Shown piece by piece: positions 35,793-44,003 of a stretch of 64,000 nucleotides of DNA. Within the stretch, counting starts at the first letter, position 1. Each line of letters opens with the position of its first letter. Under the pieces are notes generated by a model, which saw only the letters and a program-made list of their open reading frames with translations, was not told the origin of the DNA and ran no database searches. The position numbers were made by a program, and so were the translations under genes. The DNA is from Mesorhizobium huakuii (GTDB taxonomy: Bacteria; Pseudomonadota; Alphaproteobacteria; Rhizobiales; Rhizobiaceae). The DNA lies in the NCBI RefSeq assembly GCF_030160235.1, contig NZ_BSNY01000026.1, forward strand, positions 90,782 through 154,781. The letters are read 5' to 3'.

Positions 35793-36053
35793 ATGGGCAG
35801 GATGCGGTCGGCTCTTCCGTCTGATCTCTCGCGGATCCTGCGCTTTGGCGCCGTCGGGCTTATCAACACGGCGCTCGGCTATACGCTGATCCAGGCCGGG
35901 CTGGCTCTAGGCCTTAGCGATATCGTTTCCAATGCGACTGGCTTCGCCGCGGGTCTCACCCCAACAAATGCGAAATGGCCTAGAGCCGCGACACGAAGAA
36001 CGCAGGCCACAGGAATCGTGGCGCCGACGCCGTCACCCGGAGCCGCGACATGA
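35793..36053 (+). pseudogene. GtrA-like flippase, truncated remnant
   Basis: 86 codons. The first 50 read like the start of a GtrA protein (LSRILRFGAVGLINTALGYT, then LIQAGLALGLSDIVSNATGF), covering the first two membrane helices. After AAGL the sequence changes to a hydrophilic tail (TPTNAKWPRAATRRTQATGI) where helices 3 and 4 should be. GtrA is normally about 120-140 aa with four helices. The stop overlaps the next gene's ATG by 4 bp (ATGA). A deletion or recombination has probably fused the 5' half of gtrA to the upstream region of the next gene. Confidence 0.6.
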
Positions 36054-37543
36054 ACCACGCCACAGCAATTGCGGCGGCTAGGCCGTCGCTCGGGGACGCG
36101 CAACGAATCAGGCTGATACTCTGTCTTCTGTGCGCCTGCCTGGTGGCCTATCTGCTTGCCACCCTGGCCAGCGCGATGCTTCAGGATCCCGACAGTTGGT
36201 GGCAAGTGAAGGTCGGACTGGACTTTCTGGAAAACCGGACGTTTCCCGTCGTCGACCCCTATTCCTATACGTTCGCCGGTCAGCCTTGGATCGCCAAGGA
36301 ATGGCTGGGGCAGGTCTTTCTGGCCCTCGCTTACCGTGCCGGCGGCTGGAATGGCGTCGTCACACTGATCATCGCCACGATCAGCCTGACGGTCTTCCTG
36401 ACGGGATGGTTCCTCAGCGCATGGCTGAAGCCGACACTGGCGATAGCGCTGGCCTTCGCCGCGGCTTTGCTGATCGCCCCGATCTATACGGCACGCCCAC
36501 ACGTCTTCACCTTGCCGATCATCGTCGTCTGGACGGCAATGCTGTTTCGCGCCGCCCAGGAAGAGAGAGCGCCGCCCCTGTGGCTGCTGGTGCTTGTGGT
36601 CTTGTGGGCCAACCTTCATGCCACGTTCACCCTGAGCTTCATCATCGCTGCCTTTGCCGGGCTCGATCTCCTGGCACGCTCGGGCCTGTCGAAACCCGCC
36701 CTTCTGGCAAAATGGGTTGCTTTTGGCCTGCTCTGCCCGCTGGTCAGCCTGATGCATCCCTATGGGGTGAAAGCCATCCTGGCGACGTTCACCGTGGCCT
36801 ATGGCAACGAGGCGGTGCCACTCATCCTGGAGTGGCGGGCGTTCAACGCGCAGGAACAGATTTTCCAGGAAGCTGTGATGCTGTTGGCGCTTTTCGGACT
36901 TTTGGTATCGAGGCTGCGGATCGGCTGGGCCAAGGCGGTGTTCACCGTCTTCGCCTTGCATGTCTATCTCGCCCATCTCCGGTTTGTATATCTGCCCTTC
37001 CTGCTGATCCCCTTGGTGACAGCGGTCGAGGTCGCGCTGCAATATCCTTCGCTCTCTACCGCGGCCTGGCTGGCGGAAAAGCGTGACGGACTGGAAAGAC
37101 TCTTCGCCAGCCGGTTTTACGCGATCTGCGGCGCAATGGCCGTCCTGCTGGTCGGTGCGGTCGTCATCCTCGGCAGTGCCTACCAGGTTGCGCCGAGCCC
37201 GAAGACAGCGGCCAGGGGCGCCCTCGCATACGCAAAGGATCACCAGCTTTCCGGCAACGTGCTGAATTCCTATAATTTCGGCGGCACGCTGATTTTCCAC
37301 GGCATCAAGACCTACGTCGATGGCAGGACGGACCAGTTGTTCCTGGACGGCTTCACGACAGCCGACGACGCGACGGGACACAGCGACGGAAAACCGCTGC
37401 TCGAGGCCCAGCTGAAGAAATACGCCATCGGCTGGGCACTCCTTACATCAGACGATACCCGCATCCCCTTCTTCGCGGAGTTGGGCTGGAAGCGAGCCTA
37501 TGCGGACGACGACGCCGTGATCTATCTGCCTCCCGGCGCCTGA
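36050..37543 (+). CDS. Multi-pass membrane protein, probable GT-C-type glycosyltransferase
   Basis: 497 aa with about 10-11 predicted membrane helices. Near the N-terminus is a large periplasmic loop with an acidic motif (AMLQDPDSWWQVKVGLDFLE, then DPYSYTFAGQPWIAKEWLGQ), the position where GT-C transferases keep catalytic Asp residues. The C-terminal 110 residues are soluble (YNFGGTLIFHGIKTYVDGRT). The context (GtrB-like enzyme, GtrA remnant, acyltransferase) suggests it transfers a lipid-linked sugar to a surface glycan. No specific family name can be assigned. Its start overlaps the GtrA remnant's stop. Confidence 0.7.
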   Translation: MNHATAIAAARPSLGDAQRIRLILCLLCACLVAYLLATLASAMLQDPDSWWQVKVGLDFLENRTFPVVDPYSYTFAGQPWIAKEWLGQVFLALAYRAGGWNGVVTLIIATISLTVFLTGWFLSAWLKPTLAIALAFAAALLIAPIYTARPHVFTLPIIVVWTAMLFRAAQEERAPPLWLLVLVVLWANLHATFTLSFIIAAFAGLDLLARSGLSKPALLAKWVAFGLLCPLVSLMHPYGVKAILATFTVAYGNEAVPLILEWRAFNAQEQIFQEAVMLLALFGLLVSRLRIGWAKAVFTVFALHVYLAHLRFVYLPFLLIPLVTAVEVALQYPSLSTAAWLAEKRDGLERLFASRFYAICGAMAVLLVGAVVILGSAYQVAPSPKTAARGALAYAKDHQLSGNVLNSYNFGGTLIFHGIKTYVDGRTDQLFLDGFTTADDATGHSDGKPLLEAQLKKYAIGWALLTSDDTRIPFFAELGWKRAYADDDAVIYLPPGA

Positions 37544-37755
37544 CTACAGCCGCCGTTCGAAACCGGTTTCGTCAGCGTTCGAAGCACTGGCATCCGCCTT
37601 GACATGGATGTTGCAGTGCAGCAAACTTGTGTTGCAGAGCACAGTCCGTGAAGCCCACGAGCCACGATTTTTCGAACGACGGGGACACGCCGCATGAGGA
37701 GCATGCCAGGTTCCGCCGCACGGCTGCCACGGGCCACGGCGTATGGACCCGCCGA

Positions 37756-39642
37756 ATGAACTACAGGCGTGACATTGATGGTCTGCGGGCCGTTGCGGTG
37801 CTGCCCGTCGTGCTCTTCCATTTTGGCGTATCGGCCATTCCCGGCGGCTTCACCGGTGTCGATATCTTCTTCGTCATATCGGGCTATCTGATCAGCGGCA
37901 GCCTGCTCGACGATCTGGAGCGCGGCCAGTTCTCGATCGGCCGCTTCTACTGGCGCCGCGCGCGGCGCATCCTGCCGGCGCTGACTTTCGTCATCTTGCT
38001 CGCCAGCATCGCCGCCTGGTTCATCCTCCTGCCGTCGGATCTCCACGAGTACAGCCTCAGCGTGATCGCGGCCTCGACCTTCTGGTCGAACATCTATTTC
38101 TGGAAAACGACCAATTATTTCTCCATCGACGCGGAACTGCGGCCGCTGCTGCACACATGGTCGCTTTCGGTCGAGGAGCAGTATTATATCTTCGCGCCGG
38201 TCCTCGTGTACCTGATCTACCGATACGCGTCGAAGCGCTGGCTGACGATATTGCTGCCGATTGCCGTAGGCAGTTTTGCCCTGGCGGTCATGGCAACCAC
38301 GCTGGCGCCGACCGCCGGCTTCTACCTCTTGCCGACGCGCATCTGGGAACTGGCGCTGGGCGCCATGCTGATGTTGAGAAAGCCGCCGGCGCTTGCCTCC
38401 CGTCCGCTGACTGAACTGATCGGGCTGGCCGGATTTGGCCTGATTGCCTTCGGCTTTCTGACGATTTCGGAAAGTGACCCGTTTCCGGGCTACAATGCCC
38501 TGTTTCCATGCATCGGAACGGCGCTGCTCATCTATGCGGGCCAGCCCCATGCGGACAGGCCGGTCCCTGTCGCCACGCAGGTGCTGCAGCTCACACCGCT
38601 GGTTTGGATCGGCCTTATCTCCTATTCGCTCTACCTCGTTCACTGGCCGATCAATTCGTTCGTCCACTATCTCTCGCTCAAGGCCATCGGCGTACCGACG
38701 ATCGTGGCGATGATCGTGGCCAGCGTCGCGCTGGCGACGTTCTCGTGGAAATATGTCGAGCAGCCCTTCCGCCAGAAGCGGGCCTTCACCGCCCCAATGC
38801 CCATCTTCGCCTTCTCAGCGACGGCGATCGCCCTGCTGTGCGTCGGCGGCTTGGCCGGTGCGCTGGGCAAGGGTTTTCCGCAACGGTTCCCGGACTTCTC
38901 GACGGAACGGGTCGTGGTGGGTGACTGGCGCAACGGCGTCTGTTTCAACGAGGGCGCGAGCCGGATCGAGAACTGGAACCTCGCCGACTGCACCCGAACG
39001 CATGGCTTTGCCACCAATGTGCTGCTGTGGGGCGATTCCTTCGCCGCGCACTACGTGTCGGGGCTGGAGGCCAATGCGCAGAAAATCCAAGCCAACGTCA
39101 TCCAGTACACCTATGCCGGCTGCCCGCCCAATCTGAGCTACTTCTCCTATGCGCGGCCGGCCTGCACGCGCTTCAACGAACGGGCGCTGTCGATCATTCG
39201 CGATGCCAACGTCCAGGCGGTGATCCTGAGCGGCAGATGGACCGACTACCAGGCAAGGGGCTTCGACGGCCTGCAGAAGACGGTCGACCGGCTGCACGAC
39301 ATGGGCGTCAAGGTCTATGTCATCGGCCAGTCTCCGGAATTCATCGCCGACGTCCAGAAAATCGCTTTCTTCGCAAGACGGGAGCACGTCGCGAACACAT
39401 CCTGGCCGATGGCCATGGATCCGGACATCAACAAGCAGGTGCTGCCATTCGTCAAAGGGGCTGATTTCATCGACCCGCTGGCCTATCTGTGCGACGCGGC
39501 CGGCTGCTCCTATGCCGACGCCGGCACCAGGCAGTTCCTCTACTTCGACTACGGTCATTTCTCGTCCGCCGGCGCGACGCTCGCCATCTCGAAATACTGG
39601 CCAAGCTTTGCCGCCAGCAACAAAGTCGCCAAGGCAAAATAG
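37756..39642 (+). CDS. Acyltransferase 3 / SGNH fusion (OafA/OatA type)
   Basis: 628 aa from ATG 37756 (MNYRRDIDGLRAVAVLPVVL); the ribosome site is weak, and GTG 37648 upstream is an alternative. The acyltransferase-3 membrane domain fills about residues 1-360: RDIDGLRAVAVLPVVLFHFG, GFTGVDIFFVISGYLISGSL, FYWRRARRILPAL and TWSLSVEEQYYIF. A C-terminal SGNH hydrolase-like domain follows, with the Ser block VLLWGDSFAAHYVSGLEA and the DXXH-like FDYGHFSSAGA near the end. Such proteins O-acetylate LPS, exopolysaccharide or peptidoglycan: the membrane part moves acetyl across and the SGNH part transfers it. Confidence 0.87.
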   Translation: MNYRRDIDGLRAVAVLPVVLFHFGVSAIPGGFTGVDIFFVISGYLISGSLLDDLERGQFSIGRFYWRRARRILPALTFVILLASIAAWFILLPSDLHEYSLSVIAASTFWSNIYFWKTTNYFSIDAELRPLLHTWSLSVEEQYYIFAPVLVYLIYRYASKRWLTILLPIAVGSFALAVMATTLAPTAGFYLLPTRIWELALGAMLMLRKPPALASRPLTELIGLAGFGLIAFGFLTISESDPFPGYNALFPCIGTALLIYAGQPHADRPVPVATQVLQLTPLVWIGLISYSLYLVHWPINSFVHYLSLKAIGVPTIVAMIVASVALATFSWKYVEQPFRQKRAFTAPMPIFAFSATAIALLCVGGLAGALGKGFPQRFPDFSTERVVVGDWRNGVCFNEGASRIENWNLADCTRTHGFATNVLLWGDSFAAHYVSGLEANAQKIQANVIQYTYAGCPPNLSYFSYARPACTRFNERALSIIRDANVQAVILSGRWTDYQARGFDGLQKTVDRLHDMGVKVYVIGQSPEFIADVQKIAFFARREHVANTSWPMAMDPDINKQVLPFVKGADFIDPLAYLCDAAGCSYADAGTRQFLYFDYGHFSSAGATLAISKYWPSFAASNKVAKAK

Positions 39643-39739
39643 GAATCGCGGCCAACGCCGAGAGAGGCGCGAAAGCGTTTGTTCGGGGGATCGCTTTGCG
39701 ATTGCCCGAAGGCCGAACCTCATGGTAACGAGGGCACGC

Positions 39740-39813
39740 GCGGGTATGATGTAATGGTAGCCTGTCAGCTTCCCAAGCTGAACGCGCGGGTTCGATTCCC
39801 GCTACCCGCTCCA
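39740..39813 (+). tRNA. tRNA-Gly (anticodon CCC)
   Basis: 74 nt with encoded CCA. Acceptor GCGGGTA pairs with TACCCGC, discriminator T, then CCA at 39811-39813. The anticodon stem CAGC/GCTG encloses the loop TTCCCAA, with anticodon CCC at 39772-39774. The T-loop is GGTTCGATTCC. All arms fold normally. Confidence 0.95.
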
Positions 39814-39926
39814 GCTCGCGCCCAAGGGTTAGAGCCTGATTTTAGAAAACCCTCACCTGACAGTTTTACAGGCAGTTTTGCAGCTTTCCGGCGCCTTTGC
39901 GCCGAATCCTGCCAATGCAGCAAAAT

Positions 39927-40691
39927 CTATGCCTGGCCAATGCGCATCTGCCTCTTGAGGAGGAAACGGGCGAGGTTGTTGATGTTTCGCGGCGCCACCT
40001 TCTTGGGGAGATGCGCGAGCAGGTCCCTGGACCTGGCGTCGCTCTGGAACCGCTCGGCCCACTCTTCGGTGCGGGTGTCCCGCTGCACCCGCAAATTCGT
40101 CCTGAATTCTCCGCTGGGCATTTCAACCGACAGCTGCCGGGCCACCGATGCGATATAAGGACGAGGATCGTCCACGAGATCTTCATAAAACAAATGGTCG
40201 TAAGGCAGGCCGGACATGCGCAGATAGGCCTCCCAGAAGGCATAGCTCTGCCCGATCAGGAAGTAGGCCTGGCAGATACCGGCGAAGTCATATTGCGGGA
40301 CGACCCTATCCGCGACGTCCATCGTGCTCCTCCAACGACCTGACGCCTTCGCCCGGCAATAGGAGATAGCCTGGCGAAGTCGGTCCCGTCGCTCCAGCAA
40401 GATCAAACCCATGGCATGGCGCCGGACGCATTCGGCGAGGAAGTCAGTCCCATATTTCGCCTGCGACCAGTCGAGGTGCCGTGGAAACAGCTTGACGGCA
40501 AACCTGCCATTTTCTGTCCTGCCGCGTTCGATCACCCCAGACAGGAGTTCGTCGAAGGATTTCGGCTTGAAGCCCAACGTGTCCGTATCGAGCCATTCAG
40601 CCGACTGACCCAGCGTTCCGGTGCTGTTTGCCAGACTGCCAAGCCATTCGGAGCCACTGCGGGCTTCGGTGAGGATCGCCACACCTTTCAT
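39927..40691 (-). CDS. Stf0-like sulfotransferase
   Basis: 254 aa starting MKGVAILTEARSGSEWLGSL. The 5'-phosphosulfate loop is the EARSGSEWL motif near residue 9, equivalent to the RTGSN-type loop of Stf0/NodH enzymes. The 3'-phosphate site is LILLERRDRLRQAISYCRAK, followed by a Trp (ASGRWRST) as in trehalose sulfotransferase. The C-terminal part contains HLFYEDLVDDP. It would move sulfate from PAPS to a carbohydrate, possibly LPS or another surface glycan. It is not in an operon; a tRNA-Gly gene lies on the opposite strand 114 bp away. Confidence 0.75.
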   Translation of the reverse strand: MKGVAILTEARSGSEWLGSLANSTGTLGQSAEWLDTDTLGFKPKSFDELLSGVIERGRTENGRFAVKLFPRHLDWSQAKYGTDFLAECVRRHAMGLILLERRDRLRQAISYCRAKASGRWRSTMDVADRVVPQYDFAGICQAYFLIGQSYAFWEAYLRMSGLPYDHLFYEDLVDDPRPYIASVARQLSVEMPSGEFRTNLRVQRDTRTEEWAERFQSDARSRDLLAHLPKKVAPRNINNLARFLLKRQMRIGQA

Positions 40692-40997
40692 GCGTGCCGA
40701 TTGCTCTTGGTCTGTGGACGATTAACCGGTGCTACAAGATAGGGTTCTGGTTGATGGCCCCACGCCATGATCATACCTCTGTCTAGAATTCCATTAGAAT
40801 CGTCTAATGTGATTCCGTCAATTCGAACTTATGCCAAAAGGGGTCGATCTTAGGCCAGGCAGGCCATCCAATTTCAGCGCGTTGGGTGATCGATGCCAAT
40901 CTGGCACCTATTGGAAGATACAAGCTTCCCCTCTGCACAGTCGCGCAGCGACGACACCGGCCACGCGGCGGTGGCCGGACTGTTCGTCAACGGTTCG
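40692..40997. other. Intergenic region without a convincing gene
   Basis: 306 bp, partly AT-rich. The only structure seen is a 7-bp inverted repeat, CATTAGA (40792-40798) and TCTAATG (40803-40809), with a 4-nt spacer, about 100 bp upstream of the sulfotransferase start. It could be an operator. Short open frames here lack ribosome sites. Confidence 0.4.
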
Positions 40998-41339
40998 TCA
41001 CAGCCAGACTCCGAGCCATACCCGCTCGCGCCAGCAACGCACATGACGGCGGCCATGGCGCCAGTATCGACGGCAAACCCGTCTCCAACCGCGGCGCCGC
41101 CGTCTCCCTCCGTAATAGCGATCTCCGTAGTAGCGATGGTGCCAACGACGGTGGGAGACCTTTTCCACTTCGACGTCGCCATCGCCTTCGAAGACAGCCG
41201 GATCCGGCTTGTCCAGTTCATCGAGAATTCCGTTGCCCTGAGGAATACCGGCAACCGCGCGGCTAGGCCCGGCTACGCCCGCAAACGCCACGGCCCCGGC
41301 AACGCCCAGCATTCCTGTGAGAAACAACCGACGTTCCAT
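40998..41339 (-). CDS. Small exported Arg-rich protein with Tat-like signal
   Basis: 113 aa from ATG 41339, which has GGGAGGTTTTG upstream. The N-terminus MERRLFLTGMLGVAGAVAFA looks like a twin-arginine signal (RRLFL followed by a hydrophobic stretch), probably cleaved after SRAVA. The mature protein has an acidic linker (DKPDPAVFEGDGDVEVEK), then a very basic aromatic tail: HRRWHHRYYGDRYYGGRRRR, followed by more Arg, Trp and Cys. Similar short exported proteins occur widely in rhizobia without known function. The two Cys in the tail may pair. Confidence 0.65.
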   Translation of the reverse strand: MERRLFLTGMLGVAGAVAFAGVAGPSRAVAGIPQGNGILDELDKPDPAVFEGDGDVEVEKVSHRRWHHRYYGDRYYGGRRRRRGWRRVCRRYWRHGRRHVRCWRERVWLGVWL

Positions 41340-41444
41340 CAAAACCTCCCGAGTTGTTGACATCGGCACCTCGTCCCCTCGCCCAAAACGGGCTCCAGCG
41401 AGCATGCCGTTTGGCCTGAACGCGCCACTGCACTTGTTGTTCCA

Positions 41445-42434
41445 TCACCCCACTTCGCGCAGGATGAAATCGTGCAGCATCTTGGCGGCCGGCGAAAGCG
41501 CGCGATTCCTGACCGTGATCAGGCTGTAGGGCCTGACCTCGATGTCGAATTCGGTCTGGACGACATCGATGGCGCCGGCGAGTCCGTCGGGATTCTGGAT
41601 GAATTTCGCCACCTGCACCGAGACCGGTGCGATGGCGTCGGACTGCGCGACCATGACCAGTGTCAGGAGCAGCGAACTGGTGTTGAGTATCCGGTCCGGC
41701 AGCGCGATGTTGCGGTTGAGGAAATTGCTCTCCATTGCCTGGCGCAAGGGCGAGCCGCCCGACTGGAAGACCCAGTCATAGGCGGCCGTGTCTTCCAGCC
41801 GCACCACGCTGCCCCTGGTCAGCGGGTGGCCACGACGCACGATCAGACAGGCTTTCTCGACGCCGATGACACGCGATTCGAACAGCCGCGGATTGAGATC
41901 GTCGGGGATGCGCGCAATGATGAAATCATGGCGCGTGGCGATCAGTTCGCGCGCCAGCACATTCGAGGTCTCGACCTGCATGGTGATCTCGATGCGCGGA
42001 TAGATGCGGCGGATTTCGCGGATCGCCGGCACCGCCAGTTCGATCGCCGGCGCCGTCACCGCGCCAAGAAACACGGAACCGCCCTTGCCCGCCTTGAGCT
42101 CGGAAATCTCGCGATCGACCTCGCGCATCTCCAGCAGGATCGAACGCGCACGCCTGGCCAGCGCCTTGCCGTAAGGCGTCAGCGTGATGCCGCGCGGCAG
42201 CCTCTCGCACAGCTTGACCTCGAGCACCGCCTCCATCTCGGCAATCATGCGCGATGCCGCCGGCTGCGAAATGTTCATGACCTGCGCCGCAGCACTCACC
42301 CGGCCATGATCGTCGAGCGCGACGATCATGCGCATATGACGCAGGCTGAGACCGCTGCGCAGCAGGGTTTCGCCATCGCCTGGGGTCTCGTTGTAACCAT
42401 TTGAACCCGCAGCAGGATTCCGCAACGCCGCCAT
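41445..42434 (-). CDS. gbpR: LysR-family regulator, GbpR-like
   Basis: 329 aa. After a 28-residue N-terminal extension the helix-turn-helix reads LSLRHMRMIVALDDHGRVSA, then AAQVMNISQPAASRMIAEME. The effector domain follows, with GSVFLGAVTAPAIELAVPAI, RIEITMQVETSNVLARELIA and WVFQSGGSPLRQAME. It lies divergent from chvE exactly as gbpR does in Agrobacterium, where GbpR controls chvE in response to sugars. Identity rests on family plus context. Confidence 0.8.
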   Translation of the reverse strand: MAALRNPAAGSNGYNETPGDGETLLRSGLSLRHMRMIVALDDHGRVSAAAQVMNISQPAASRMIAEMEAVLEVKLCERLPRGITLTPYGKALARRARSILLEMREVDREISELKAGKGGSVFLGAVTAPAIELAVPAIREIRRIYPRIEITMQVETSNVLARELIATRHDFIIARIPDDLNPRLFESRVIGVEKACLIVRRGHPLTRGSVVRLEDTAAYDWVFQSGGSPLRQAMESNFLNRNIALPDRILNTSSLLLTLVMVAQSDAIAPVSVQVAKFIQNPDGLAGAIDVVQTEFDIEVRPYSLITVRNRALSPAAKMLHDFILREVG

Positions 42435-42747
42435 GGTTTTTCCCTACCTTCGCTCGCAGCCCGCCGGCATTTGCCGGCAACCCGTCACGCGCCATAACAT
42501 ATATCACTTGCGGTATAGCAACCATCAAAGATCGCATTTGACAGTTATGGCAAAAGGGCGGCAACGTCAGCGCGTTCCGAGACGCAACGGTCGCCGACGA
42601 TAAAAATCGTATCGATTGAAATCAGCGGCTCGGGACCATGGGAGGATACCGGAGATCGATATGACGGCAGCAGTGCCTTGGCGCTTCTGCACGATTGCGC
42701 GGCCCGCGACCCCCGGGGTGCTGCGTCCATCAACCAGGGAGAGTTAC
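42435..42747. promoter_or_regulatory. gbpR-chvE divergent promoter region with inverted repeat
   Basis: 313 bp between the two start codons. A perfect 8-bp inverted repeat, GCCATAAC (42491-42498) and GTTATGGC (42544-42551), brackets an AT-rich stretch (CATATATCAC). It is a candidate GbpR-binding region. An in-frame upstream ATG at 42616 exists, but chvE has a better start at 42748. Confidence 0.45.
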
Positions 42748-43818
42748 GTGAAAATCATCAAGACACTGGCCGCAGTCGCGGCGCTTGGCATCGCTGCCAT
42801 GACCTACTCGGCGCACGCCGCCGACAAGGGTCTCGTCGGCGTGCTGATGCCGACCAAGACTTCGCAGCGCTGGATCAATGACGGCGACGCCGTCAAGTCC
42901 CAGCTCGAGGCTCTCGGCTACACCGTCGACCTGCAGTATGCGCAGGACGACATCCCCAACCAGCTCAGCCAGCTGGAAAACGAAATCACCAAGGGCCCGA
43001 AGGCGCTGATCATCGCCTCGATCGACGGCACCACGCTGTCGGATGCGCTGCAGAAGGCCGCTGACGCGGGCGTCGTCGTCGTCGCCTATGACCGACTGAT
43101 CAAGAAGACCGCCAATGTCGACTACTACACCACCTTCGACAATTTCGGCGTCGGCGTGATCCAGGCGAATTCGCTGGTCAAGGGCCTCAAGGAGCGCTTC
43201 CCGAACACCAAGCCGTGGAACGTTGAACTGTTCGGCGGCTCGCCGGACGACAACAACGCCTTCTTCTTCTACAACGGCGCGATTTCCGTCCTGCAGCCTT
43301 TGATCGACGACGGTTCGATCAAGATCAAGTCCGGCCAGATGGGCATGGACAAGGTCGGCACGCTGCGCTGGCTGGCGGCAACCGCCCAGGCCCGCATGGA
43401 CAACCTGCTGTCGGCCAACTACTCGGACGGCAGCCGCGTCGATGGCGTTCTGTCGCCGTATGACGGCCTGTCGCGCGGCATCACCGCCTCGCTGCGCGCC
43501 GTGGGCTACGGCACGGCTGCTCAGCCCTGGCCTGTTGTGACCGGCCAGGACGCCGAGACCGCCTCGGTCAAGCTGATCATCTCGGGCGAGCAGTATTCGA
43601 CCGTGTTCAAGGACACACGCGAACTGGCCAAGTCGACCGTCCAACTGGTCGACAAGGTGCTCTCGGGCGGCAAGCCGGATGGCCTCGACACCAAGACCTA
43701 CAACAACGACGTCAAGGTCGTTCCCTCGATCCTGCTGACGCCGCATGAGGTCGACAAGTCGAACTACCAGAAGCTGGTCGTCGACTCCGGCTACATCAAG
43801 GCCGAAGACCTGAAGTAA
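42748..43818 (+). CDS. chvE: Multiple-sugar-binding periplasmic protein ChvE
   Basis: 356 aa from GTG 42748, with AGGGAGAG upstream. Signal peptide [20 protein letters not shown] ends before AHAADKG. The mature protein starts [20 protein letters not shown] and contains [34 protein letters not shown] and [20 protein letters not shown], all close to Agrobacterium ChvE. It binds xylose, galactose, glucose and arabinose for GguAB import; in Agrobacterium it also presents sugars to VirA. A terminator follows at once, so downstream ggu genes are partly separated. Confidence 0.92.
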   Translation: MKIIKTLAAVAALGIAAMTYSAHAADKGLVGVLMPTKTSQRWINDGDAVKSQLEALGYTVDLQYAQDDIPNQLSQLENEITKGPKALIIASIDGTTLSDALQKAADAGVVVVAYDRLIKKTANVDYYTTFDNFGVGVIQANSLVKGLKERFPNTKPWNVELFGGSPDDNNAFFFYNGAISVLQPLIDDGSIKIKSGQMGMDKVGTLRWLAATAQARMDNLLSANYSDGSRVDGVLSPYDGLSRGITASLRAVGYGTAAQPWPVVTGQDAETASVKLIISGEQYSTVFKDTRELAKSTVQLVDKVLSGGKPDGLDTKTYNNDVKVVPSILLTPHEVDKSNYQKLVVDSGYIKAEDLK

Positions 43819-43835
43819 TCTCTGTTATAAAGTTG

Positions 43836-43864
43836 GGGGTCCTGCGCGACGCAGGGCCCCTTTT
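43836..43864 (+). terminator. Rho-independent terminator after chvE
   Basis: GGGGTCCTGC (43836-43845) pairs with GCAGGGCCCC (43851-43860, one G-U pair), followed by TTTT, 18 bp after the chvE stop. It would raise the chvE to gguAB transcript ratio, as usual for binding-protein genes. Confidence 0.85.
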
Positions 43865-43900
43865 CGTTCACAAGCGACCCCGGTATTGTTACTGCCGGCC

Positions 43901-43992
43901 TAGAGCAATTCCAGGAAAAGTGCGCAGCGGTTTTCCCGGGAAAAAGCGTAGCGCTTTCCCCTGGGAATTGCGTAAAAACAAGAAAGTCTAGG
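43901..43992. repeat. Intergenic palindromic repeat (AGAGCAATTCC family)
   Basis: It starts TAGAGCAATTCCAGG and includes the palindromic GTTTTCCCGGGAAAAAG and AGCGTAGCGCT, then GGAATTGCGTAAAAACA. It shares its ends with the copies at 15612 (inverted) and 46822. It sits between the chvE terminator and gguA. Confidence 0.7.
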
Positions 43993-44003
43993 AGCTTGCC
44001 CCG

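Noticed and set aside
39814-39926. tRNA-Gly as an integration site of a genomic island
   Set aside because: No integrase, no repeat of the tRNA 3' end, and flanking genes look chromosomal. A terminal symbiosis island cannot be supported from this window.
40831-41046. A 71-codon plus-strand frame upstream of and overlapping the Arg-rich protein gene
   Set aside because: No ribosome site, no family resemblance and it runs antisense into a better supported gene.
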